DNA from: Arthrinium phaeospermum
Taxonomy: Eukaryota > Ascomycota > Sordariomycetes > Amphisphaeriales > Apiosporaceae
Assembly (NCBI GenBank): GCA_006503535.1
Contig: QYRS01000010.1
Span: 62,001 to 126,000 of the forward strand
Reading direction: 5' to 3'
Length of the DNA stretch: 64,000 nucleotides
The first letter of the stretch is position 1. The number at the start of each line of letters is the position of its first letter. Below the pieces are notes generated by a model. That model was given only the letters and a program-made list of their open reading frames with translations. It ran no database searches and was not told where the DNA came from. Below are positions 48,301 to 58,600 of the stretch, piece after piece. The position numbers and the translations under genes are program-made.

Positions 48301-48978
48301 GGTCTTGCCCGCTAACAAGTCCGTCCGTAGGCCCGATGTCTGTTCGCCCCGACGCCGTCGCTGACTCCGTTCATGGCCTGTGCGTGACTTTTCCCATCAA
48401 TGGACACGAACAATATCCTCGCTGGCAAAGGCGCCTTGCCTCTGAGTTTTTGGGGTATAGCTGTATGAGCCTCGAACAAGACCAAGATCCGTGAAACCCA
48501 AGAGATGGGGCGCCAATATCTCGAAGATACGATAACCAGAAATGTAGTCAATCAATGCCTTATATTAGAGTCTGACTCCAGGTCAAGGAGGTTATGTTGA
48601 TGCAATAATTACTTTTGTGGTATATACTTATTTATACGTATTCTACTAGCTATACAATCGGCCATGGCAACCACATCTTGGTATCAATATGATATTGATA
48701 TCGGGGCAATATCTTGACGTGGTATGCGAGCCATTCATTGTCGCGCTCTCGGTTAAGTGAGCTTGCCAACAGCATATTCTCGGGGCCTTGGGGTGTCAGA
48801 ACCAATGGGATTGGCATAGCACGAGCACGTCAAATTGGATACATCTCAGAGATGATCCAAGCGCATCTCAGAAACATGTCATTTCGTCTGAGCCCAACGT
48901 AACTACAGATCGTATTACATAACATTAACACCCCCTTTCGTTCCTGCCACCTACGAGCCCCCGAGGCATAAAACGGCA

Positions 48979-50780
48979 TTACGAGATAGGCGGTCCTGTC
49001 GCTGCAAATGTCGCATAGTACAGCTCCGTCTCGGCACAGATCACCATGCTGTTGCCGGTGAACTGAAAGTTGGCCGACGTTGCTCCTAGGTAGATCTTGC
49101 CAATAAGTTTTCCCGATGGGTTCCAAATGTGCACGCCATCACCACAGCCAGCATAAACATTGCCCCGTACATCACAGTGTACACCTAGATCGGTAATATT
49201 AGCGTCAGCCCTCCCATTCATCACTTGAGCGCAACTATGCTACTACTACTCACCATCGGGTACCCCTGATGGCACATATGCAAAGGTCTTACGATTATCC
49301 CATGTACCATCCTCTTTCACGTCGAATCGATATCTTGGATCATATCAGTACGCCTACAGGAGCAGTGGTCGTGGAGAGGAGAGGGGAGGAGAGGAGAGGA
49401 GAGGAGAGGAGAGGGTACACCGCTTACAGTGAAGATGGATCGGAGTAATTCCACCCCTGGAGGCCATGGTTTGCACCAGTATCCGTGACATACGCATAGT
49501 CGCCTTCGGGAGAAAAAGTAACGCCTGCAGGGCATCATGTTGTGAGCACACAGGCAAACGTAGAGCGGGCATGGTTAGGTACTTACCGTTCGGCAGCGTA
49601 AACCCATCTGCGACCACTGACAAAGCCCCAGTTGCCTCGTTCAGCCGGTAAACCTGGTTTCGAAGACCCGGCGCGGGGCGAAAATCCTGTAGGTAGCCGT
49701 ACAGGGTGTCGGTGAAATAGATGTCCTTGGTTCGCGGGTGGATGGCGATATCATTCAGTGAACTGAACTGGCGACCGAAGAAGTTGTTCACCAGAACTAG
49801 ACGACTATGTGGTCAGTCGCGAACTACCGCGGCGTGATCAAAGCAGTGCCTACCTGATGTGTTGTATGGCTCTTGCGGATTCATCAGATACAATGCGGAG
49901 GTAATACTATCGCCTTGGCCCTCGCCAGCAAAGATGATGTTGCCTTTATAGTAAGTCGCGCCTGGCGAAGCCCAAGTATTAGTCTATCGCACTCTCTGAA
50001 GAAGGAAGAAGGCGTTACTCACCATTGGGGTTAATTACCTGGGGGTTCGACGCCACTGTGCTGACATCGACCTTGCCCACAGCATTGGTCTCATTCTTGG
50101 CGGCTTTGGCCTGGGCCAGGGAAATCTTCTGGATAATGGCAGACTTGTTGAGCCCCGTGCCGGCAGCTGCGGCGCCGGCGTTCTGCACAAAGAAGACCTC
50201 GTCGGTAGGCGGGTACCAAACAACTGCCTCGTGGAATAGCGGGTCTTTTTCCGACTGGGCCAGGAGCGTCAGTGTCGGGTTGGACCCGATGACCTCGTAG
50301 AACTCGTCATCATAGATGTGGAAGGGTTTGGCCTTGAGGGATTCCTCAGTGACGCCGGGCCATATGAACAACTAACAGTCTCTTGTAAGCACCCAGCCGC
50401 CTTGTGGTAGAGTCTGCCAACGTGGATATGGACGGAAGCACGGTGTGAGACTAGTGACGTACGGTAGTCGCATTCGCCTGAGCAGGCGGCAGCACCTGGT
50501 CTAGGACGTTGAATCGTCTCTGGTCGATAATCTGAGCCGACGACGGCACAGGAGGCGTAGCGGCGGCTGCCCATGGCGAGAAGGGGTTGAGGCCCAGAGG
50601 GACCAGGATGCCGACAAGAAGAGCAGCGACAGCCATTGGGATTCCTACGAGGGTGGCGAAGCTTGCTGAGCTGGAGGTCTCTGACTCTTCTGTGACTGCG
50701 TGACGATGCGCAGTGCCGGGGACTTTATCACTTGCCGACACCCCCTGGTTCCGCTGCCGGTGCGGGGAAGAGGATGACAT
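48979..50780 (-). CDS. SMP-30/gluconolactonase-type lactonohydrolase, seven exons
   Basis: Hydrolyses sugar or aldonate lactones; related to the Fusarium lactonohydrolase, a calcium-dependent six-bladed propeller enzyme. Seven exons (50463-50780, 50023-50371, 49854-49961, 49587-49796, 49428-49524, 49254-49333, 48979-49184) total 1368 nt, 455 aa, with introns of 57-94 nt. Family motifs are FHEAVVWYPPTDEVFFVQN, GRQFSSLNDIAIHPRTKDIYF, TDTLYGYLQDFRP, LPNGVTFSPEGDYAYVTDTG (across an intron) and VHCDVRGNVYAGCGDGVHIW. Instead of a plain signal peptide, the first ~45 residues are polar and precede a hydrophobic segment FATLVGIPMAVAALLVGILV (about 41-60), suggesting a type II membrane anchor facing the lumen or outside. 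An internal start could restore a cleavable signal. It is the last intact gene before the decayed pocket. Confidence 0.9.
49376..49413. repeat. (GAGGA)n repeat in an intron
   Basis: Seven or so GAGGA-type pentamers within the fifth intron of the lactonohydrolase gene. On the coding (minus) strand it is a TCCTC pyrimidine tract between donor and acceptor. Confidence 0.9.
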
Positions 50781-51583
50781 ATCGCTCAGTCTACCTACGT
50801 ACGGGGTTCGCTGGGGGACCACCCGGAATTGCAATTCAAGATGCTCTTTCCTACTTACTTACCTACAGTACATGTACATGACATAGCCTACCTACGGTAT
50901 ACCCCGCAGCTCCCTCTTGGATGGGGTCAGTGGTACAGACCATCCATGTTATAGCTGCAGCGCATTGTGTCGGTGTGCATTGCTCCAAGGGCTCCTCGAG
51001 TGTGGAGAAGTACAGCCTATAGGCTCTATAGAAGCATTGGAACCTTTGCAACACCCCTGCAAAATGCGGAGATAGTAACGGCACTATCAGTTATCGAGAT
51101 TGTGCATCTGGGGCAATGTGGAGGAAAATCTGGAGATCCGCCAGTGACGAAGCCGGTGGGGACCCAATTGACCATTGTCGTACACGTACGTGTACGTAAT
51201 GGGCATGCAACCAGGAGAAGAAGCAGGAACGAGTCAAGCCTGGGTGCTCTTTCCTTGCTTGCTTCCCACCCCCTGCTTGCCAACAACCATTGCCTCAACA
51301 TCCATCAATCTATCAATGATCGATTGGAGCTTATCAATTGATGCAGGTACCTCACTGCCCGTATGTATTTGAAGTATCAACTTGGAATTTACATTTCATT
51401 ATCAGTTTTAAAACGGATCAATGCCAGTCAACATTAATTGATTTGACCAGGTTTACGACTCAGCATGCGTACCTAAAGTCCCCCAGACCAAGAATACAAT
51501 ACACCATATGTACTGATCAATACGCCCGCCGGTTTCCACATGAAGATTACTTAACCTGTCGTGCCTGCCTTACTAATACATGG
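50781..51583. other. Intergenic region upstream of the lactonohydrolase
   Basis: About 800 bases with short CTTAC/TACC runs and AT-rich segments; no gene seen. Confidence 0.6.
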
Positions 51584-52790
51584 CTATCCTCCCCTGGCCC
51601 AACTTCGCTCAGCCTGTGCGGTCCGGTTGGACCCGGAGCCCCGGCTCGGGCTTCCCGAGCTCGCCGAATTGTAGCGGGGCTTGTCGGCCCTGCTTAGGAT
51701 CTTCCTGATCTCGTCCGCCACCAGCAGCAGCCTTGGCCACATCGAAGGCCGTTCGCCCCGTGTTGTCGCGCTTGCTCGGGACCGCCCCGTAGCTGACGCG
51801 GAGTCGCGCATTGTTGGTCTTCTGCATCTTCTCTGTGCTCTTGGTTACCGGCTCGACGGCCACCTCCAGCTCCTCCTTCCCCACCGCCCGATGCAAAGGT
51901 GTCGTGCTGTAGCGCTTTCTCGAGTGCCTCTGGCGTATCCTTGAGGCCTCGGGTCTTACGAAACGTTTGACGTAGTTCTGGTTGGCGCCAAGTTGAAGTT
52001 GGAGGACCTCCTGACTTTGATGATTACTCCGCCGGGTTCGAGGTCAAATTCGTCCTCGTCACGTTCGTTGTATGGTGGGAGTGTCTCGCTACTTGCCCCG
52101 GAAGTTAGGGAGTAACTATCATCACGGAGCAAGAGGGCTGCAGCGGGCTACGCCATCTACCGTCTTCTTCCAGGCGCTGATCTAGCTGAAGATGCTTTCG
52201 GTATGCTGGACATCGGTACCTACGATCAAGTTGGGCGAGCCTCTGCTGCTACTGGTGAGCGAGCGAACACGGTCGGTCAGCTCCCGAATCTGTTGCTGTA
52301 CTCGATCCTGCGACTGTTGCATCCCAGCCTGGGCGCCGAGCGAGAGGGTGGTGAGACTGAGTTGGGGGATCGTTGTCCGCTGGTTGATGTTGTTGACAAT
52401 ATCCTGCATACGGACGCCTTTGATTTTCTTCTAGAGTGTCGATGAATTTCTTGCCCCAATGATGGTTGGCTTGTAGCTCCGGTAATTCATGACGGGGCGT
52501 CTGCAGCAATCGGTAACACGACTGAGAGATTCGGGTAACGGTCTTAAGGTGGCTTTGCTCAAGGGGAAGTAGTTTCTGTCTTCCTTCGAGCGTCTCGTCT
52601 ATGCTGAGAAGGGCATCGCGCAAAGCCCGGATCGCTCCGGTCTGTCTAGGATTCTGGCGCTTAGGCAAGGCTGGAGCGAGTCCCGCCTTGATTGGAAGTG
52701 GACGAATAACCCGCTGCCATCTGACACAGTTCTTGGGGCAATGCCAAGTGCCCGTGAAGCTCAAGGACATGCTCGCATACAAATCCTATG
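51584..52790 (-). pseudogene. Decayed ankyrin-repeat protein gene
   Basis: Pieces of one protein lie in order on the minus strand but in different frames. The first piece is helical (AIRALRDALLSIDETLEGRQ, LPLEQSHLKTVTRISQSCYR). After a shift near 52420-52440 comes a coiled-coil-like piece (QLSLTTLSLGAQAGMQQSQD, RVQQQIRELTDRVRSLT) that stops after TESIFS. A third piece (LPPYNERDEDEFDLEPGG) leads, past an in-frame stop and another shift, to two ankyrin-like units (TPLHRAVGKEELEV and RDNTGRTAFDVAKAA). The layout, a helical N-terminus with C-terminal ankyrin repeats, is typical of expanded fungal families with possible NLR-like or signalling roles. No single long frame or set of clean introns joins the pieces, so it is probably dead. 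The exact ends are uncertain. Confidence 0.68.
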
Positions 52791-53089
52791 ACTTGCAGGA
52801 ACGAACGATACGCGATAGAACCAGCCACGAAGGATCAATCTGGGGCGCGCACGATGTCCGGCAATCCGTCACCGATCGTACTACATAGGCTGTGCTCGGG
52901 GGCGATCTTAGGCGAGGGAGGTGAGATGTGCTGTTACCGTTGACGACACCTCCAGCCTTATTGGCTGCTCACGTATGTATGTTCCCTGACTGGTTTCGGC
53001 TTGGAGCGACGACTTTGTAAACTATCTCTGGATTTTCCTCTCGAGGGCGCGAGGAGATGGTCCCTAGCTGTAGATTGAAACCGGGGGAG

Positions 53090-55015
53090 CAGCATAAACC
53101 CAATCCCCACGGCCAGCCAAGTCACCACGGCTATCGCTTTCAGCGAAGGAGACGATGGCGGCTGGCACCAAAACAAAATCTTGGGCCTTATACTCGGCTC
53201 TCCCTGTGCCCCTGCCCTGTTCCTCCTTGTTGGCCTGTGATTCTGCCCGGAAAGTCCAAGGTATTACATGCAGCGGAACAGCTTGTGCTTCAGTCCCATG
53301 AAGGCATACGAGACGTTGAAACGGACCCGTACGGCATATGTAAGTGTTCTCGGTTGCAGCATGCAACTAACTAGCCGCCTCGTCATGCCACAAGAGCCGA
53401 AAGCGACTAAGACAGGTGCTACGGCAAAGCTAAAAGCTCTGCGGGATATCTATCTCGTCTACAAATTGGTTCAGCTGGAAGAGTATCCGCATGAGGTCGA
53501 CGCGAAAAGCCAAATATGACCTATGCGAAGGGGCGTTCTATCCTACTTCTGGGGTACCTGGCCGAGTGAGGCGATCCGGTCGTCATGAGACGCCTACGAA
53601 ATGCCCTCATCAGCAGTTCGACGACGAACCTGGCACAGCGATTGTGTGGCAGTGAGTCTCGCCTCTGGCCCGTTTTGGTTACTCTCATGGCATACGCTGA
53701 CACAAGTCGTCAATGTGCTGGCATTTTACTCCGCTAAGTGCCGGATGGATGTTGTCAAGGGAGGGGACAGACGGACCCAGTATTCTGTTAACACGTCTTA
53801 AGGGACCCTGTTCGCTCGTGTCGACAGCCCTAGCGATGCCTCGGCTATCCGCAACGCCATTTTCTACAGTCTGGGCTATGATGAGCAGCCCCTGGCGTCA
53901 ACAAAATTGGTTTGCGCCATGCCCCAGCTGACTTATGTGTCTCCTAGGGGCGGTCAACTTTTTGTTTGGCCTACCGGCCATCGAGGCCATAGATACGCTG
54001 GGTAGGCGGAAATGGTTAACCGTGACCTTGCCCCTGACGTGTTTGGCCATGCTTAGTGCTGCGCTGTCGGCCGCTCTCATCGGAGAGCAGCATGACGTTA
54101 GGATCGGCATCATTGCCTTCTTTCTCTACTGTAAGCAGTTACATCCCTTCCCCCTTCTCATAGTACTTACCTAGTTACACCGTATTCTCTGCCGCGTATT
54201 CCCCGGGATTAGGTAAGCCATGACAGTGGGATCCTCGGCCGTATGCAGAGTCGCTGAAAGACAAAAGGCCCAATCCCGTTCACACTGGCCTCCGAAAGGT
54301 ACAGTTTACCTGCTTCTCCGGAGTTCTTTGACGGCTGATGGGCCAAGCTAACCACAAACTTACTTACTTACTTACTTACACATGCAGCTTCCCTGTCTCG
54401 CATCGCGAAGCGGTGGGTCTCTCATCTTCCGTCCGCGTGTCCGTCCCACTGTCTGTATTGGATCACTGGCAAGTGCCAGGGTTGCGCTTCTGTAATTGCC
54501 ATCAACCGCCTCTTTGCCGGATTCCTCACTCTATTGATTTGTTGCTTAGGCTGATAGGTATTATTTCTTTGTATGCTTAGACCTGAGGTATGCACTGCTA
54601 GGCAGCAGTATACCATCTTTATTTAGGAAAGGGTATATCAACCCTCGCCTCTCTCCAGATAGAATAGTTAGATCTTCATCCTTAATACTACCATATCTGC
54701 AGAGCAAAATCTTGCCTAGGCAAGCGCTAAGGACGCGTGAAGAAATAGATGACCCGAGAGAGGGTTGAACGTTGGCGCTGATGTGGCACGTCTCCAGCAT
54801 CGTTTTCAGTCTTCAGGACGGAGGTGTGTCCGGATTATTCTCTGGGCTCAATCTTCTCGTCCTCGCCCTGGCGTTCCTCCCGGTCGAAGAGACCACGATT
54901 TCGTCTTCACTGCTCGCAAGAGCAAGTTCATCAAACATCAGCTGACGCAGTATCTTCCGTGGTGGTTTCGCTACTACGTTTGACGCCAAGACCGCAGAGC
55001 AGCCATCTCTTTACC
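53090..55015 (+). pseudogene. Decayed MFS sugar transporter gene
   Basis: Fragments of a 12-helix sugar:H+ symporter occur in order across three frames. ILGSPCAPALFLLVGL runs into an in-frame TGA at 53238-53240, followed by FCPESPRYYMQRNSL. Next come KALRDIYLVYKLVQLEE, TQVVNVLAFYSAK (near 53700), GAVNFLFGLPAIEAIDTLGR (near 53950), FSAAYSPGLG (near 54190), FPVSHREA (near 54390), then across a GTGGGT...TGCCAG intron GCASVIAINRLFAGFLTLLI, and after an AT-rich interruption DGGVSGLFSGLNLLVLALAF and ARKSKFIKHQLTQYLPWWF. The first third of the transporter is missing or unrecognisable upstream of 53090. The stop, several frame changes and the interruption mark it as a pseudogene. Substrate specificity cannot be told. 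Confidence 0.8.
54555..54775. other. AT-rich interruption within the transporter pseudogene
   Basis: About 220 bases separate two pieces of the transporter that should be almost contiguous (FLTLLICCLG and the DGGVSGLF region). It is more AT-rich than its flanks and contains stops in all frames. No clear terminal inverted repeats or target-site duplication are visible, so an inserted element is possible but unproven. Confidence 0.5.
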
Positions 55016-55030
55016 TGGATTTGATCTAGG

Positions 55031-55666
55031 GGCCGAAAGAGGCATCGCTGGATGAGCAAGGACCGGAAATATTTGACCATCACAAGTCGTAGTCATACCC
55101 GCCAGAATCTAGTATGGATTTGCAAGGGTTTATATATTAATACAACAATACGGCCGCTCGAGAGGGTCCACATGCCCAAGTGGCCCTCTGATGGATGCCT
55201 CGTACAATTAACTTCATTCAACGCCTCGGACGCCTATCAAATGCCTTTTTTGTTCGTCCAAAAACAATCGCGGCTCTCTACCATCTGGAGCAGTCGTGGC
55301 ATCGTCATTTTTGGGGGGCAAATATCCTTCTCGTCGTAGTGGCCTAGCCATGCTGGGAATGGCCAAATCATGTGTATATGCAATGCCGCCCCTCCCTTCT
55401 GCCTCCGAAACACCTTGAATAAAATATTACAGGGGGGTAACTGGCCAAATCCTTATGCCCAACTGCCTTTCAGCAAAAACAAATGTAGGCATGTGGGAGA
55501 TATGAAGTGACCTAGTTTATACCCAAGTGTATATTCGCGCTGCCACTTTTGGTCAGGTGGCTGGTTACGCACGCCCTCCCTTTTCCGAGAATAGAGGGTG
55601 GCCCATTGTGGCAGCGGAATTATCCTCTTACGCAGCTCGGACAATGGCGACAAATTGCTCTTGAAT
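55031..55666. other. Region between transporter pseudogene and NOT1 3' end
   Basis: About 640 bases; probable NOT1 3' UTR near its right end. Nothing coding recognised. Confidence 0.6.
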
Positions 55667-58600
55667 CTAGGCGATATCAGTGAGAGTCCGGTAAATGGTT
55701 TGGAATTTGTCGCGCACCTCACGATCGCCCTTGATGAATGGCTGATCGAAGAAGAGATATTTGTCGTTCTTGGTGAGCTCAACCGTCATCAGGACCAGGC
55801 CCCACGGCTGCGGCCAGTAGCCCGAGAAACGCTCCAGAATGATGCGTACGAGCTGCTGGCGGATATCCGTCTCCTCGGGGTCGTTAACGTCGTGTCCCCA
55901 TAGCTCCAGCAGGGCCGACGAGAAGTATGTGGTGAAGGGATTTGGGAACCGCAACTCGTCAACGATGCTTGACAGGAGGAAGTATCGCGCTTCTGCGCTC
56001 ACTTCATGCGCAAGCAACGACAGCGTGGCCATGTCCGCGGCGCTACCGACGAAGATTTCACCGCTCTGCTGCGCCCTCTTGACGGCGAAGGTGCCAATGT
56101 ACAGGACCACGGCGTTGACCAAGGCTATGTCGGTGTTGACTTGAACGTTGCCAAACACGCTGCTACCTCTCTCATTCTTGTTGATGGCATGAGTCAAGTG
56201 GGCAATCGCATCTTCCGAGGGTCCGTTTTGAACAAGCTGTTCCACCAATTCCAGTAACCCGTTGTCTTGCAGATACGACGCGGCAACATCATAATCGTTG
56301 ATGAGTGCCGCGATATCCTGTTGGTCTCCGGGCTCTTGACGAGGACTGGCAAACAGAATGATGTTGCGCAGCTGGGTGGCGTGCGGTGGGATGCAGCCGC
56401 AGAGTGCCACATGATTGGCCGCCAGGAAATCCGGGTAGTCGTGCTGGATAATGACGAGGAACTTGACGCTTGCGCGGATAAAGTCCTTGGCAATGTCGGG
56501 CACGTCGAGGGCTTTGAGGTGGTCGCCGAGGTAGCGGATAAGCGAGGTTGCAATCTTCATGAAGGGAAGCCAGCCACGCTTGTCACCAATGCCCATCAGG
56601 ACGGGCAAAAACCGCCGGTGAAGGACCAGGTCCAGCCAGCTATAGGAGAAGCCGGGGTACCGAGCTGGGTTAAGCTGAAACAAGATGTTTGCGTAGCTCA
56701 AGACAAGTTCGCGGTGGTGGACTTCCAGACCATCCTGCCCGATGACTGCCTCGGGCGCAGTCAGGCCAAAGATGTCGGCAGCTTGGTGGAGCATCATCGA
56801 GTGGAAACGGAAGAAGACTCTTTGGCTGAAATGCTCCCCGCGAGAGACATGGTGGTGGTTGAGTACGAGAGCGCTCACGGCAAACGCTGTCTCAAAAATG
56901 GTCTTGGCCCCTGTGAAGGAATCGTTGACGCTCAAGATGTTATCCTGGGCCAGTGTAGCGATGAGTCTGACAAGAGCATCGATTGCAGCGTATCCATCAA
57001 CCTGGCTGGCGCCGTTGTGCAGGATCTGCTCGTACAGCGCGATGGACGTGTCAAATGCTGTCCGCACGAACGACACGAAATCCTCCTTGCTGACGAGGAA
57101 GCCCTTGTTGCGCAGCTGTTTAATAAAAGACGACAGCAGCTTTTCGGACGCACTATGGTTGCTGCTGAGGTGGATCCATTCGTCGAAAAGGTATTCATAC
57201 TGGTCCTGTCGACTGGTACTCGGGTCATCGAGGGCGGCTGGCTGAGGTAGCCCCGATCCCTGCAGTTTGGCCTTGAGATGCTGGCCAGCCTCGAGATCTG
57301 GCTCCTCGGAGATCCACCCCCAAGCGCCCTCCAAACTCCTGACATAGTCCGCAAACAGTGCGACTGGACGGTCATTGAATAGGGTGAGGTCTAGAAGCCT
57401 TTCAAAGAACTCCAACGAGCCCTCTTCTTTCTTGGAGATGGCCTTCGACAACGCATTGTCGATCAGGTGGAGGTTCAAGAGATCTGTCCGCAGGAGGGCA
57501 GTGATCAGAGGCAAGTTAAAGTAGTTTTCAGGAAGCTGTTGGTTGAAGATGGAGTGTACCCGCTCCACGAGTGCCGCGCCAGGGCCCGCAATCGATATCT
57601 TGAGAAGTAACTCTAGAACGTGAACCAGGCTTTCGAGGAACAGCGTGTTCGCTTGTTCGATCCTTTCAAACAGGAGCTGGCATATCTTTTCTGCCGCATA
57701 GAAAGCAAAATCCTCCGAGCTTTGCGAGTTTCGGATAATGAGCTGCGTCAAAGCATCAACCACGTCCAGGACTTGGTGAGGGCGGGGCAAGTCGAGAAAA
57801 TGTTCTTCGCGGGACTCTGTTGCAGCACGCTGCAATTCGCCGAGGAACTTGGACACCCTGTCCGCATACACCCTTGTATCCATCTGAGTCGGATGAGCCG
57901 CGGGACGTCCGTTTGTCATGGCCTGATGAACCTGTGGGTATGGCAACTGTGTCTGGAGCTGCGGGAGGGACGGCGTTTCTGCGGGAGTGGGCAGGTTGGG
58001 TACTGCGGCAAACTGCTCCTGGAGGACTTCATTGGCAATAGTTCGAGTAGCATCCGAGGCTGAAGCGGCGTGGGCTTGGCTGCTGCTTGGCGCGGCAGTT
58101 CGTGGCTGCCGGGCAAACTCCTCATAGATGGCCATCTGCTCGGGGTTCAGTCCGCTCATGTTCGGCGACAGCTTGTAAGGGTTGGGGATCGTCATCGCCC
58201 ACCGGTTGAGACCGGGGTCCACATACGGCTCATTGGGACGAGTTCTGCGGTGGTGACGACGAACTTCCAATTCACTCTCAAGTAGTTCCTCGATTTCGGG
58301 AACTGCCCTCTCTTCGGCAGCCTTCTCGATTACAGTGCATGCGAGATCCAGGTTCAGGTTAACACACATGATGATGGTGCCTTCAGGGAGTCCCTGAGGC
58401 ACGTCACTGGAGAGCTGGCGCAGATAGTTGGTAATGTTGGCCCGCAAAGGCTCCTTGGAGGTAACAAGAGCCAAGCTGCCAGCAGTAGCCTTCACCATAG
58501 TGATAGCAGATGTCCGGAGTCGGTTCTCGTCCGGCTCGGTTTGGAAGTCTTTGTGGATCATCTGCTGTGTCGATATCGCTGCAATCGTGACAGACCTGTC

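Larger units (their letters stand above)
44619..48978. other. 4.4-kb gene-free region
   Basis: Long gap between the Gds1-like start and the 3' end of the lactonohydrolase gene. It holds G-rich and poly-T tracts, a GGATGGATGG run near 45040, an A/G-rich tract near 47160-47200 and AT-rich DNA near 48595-48715. None of the open frames shows family motifs or splice-consistent extensions. Part must be the promoter and leader of the Gds1-like gene. Confidence 0.55.

Noticed and set aside
56267..57250. 327-codon open frame on the plus strand inside NOT1
   Set aside because: Antisense of a strongly supported exon; no recognisable domain.
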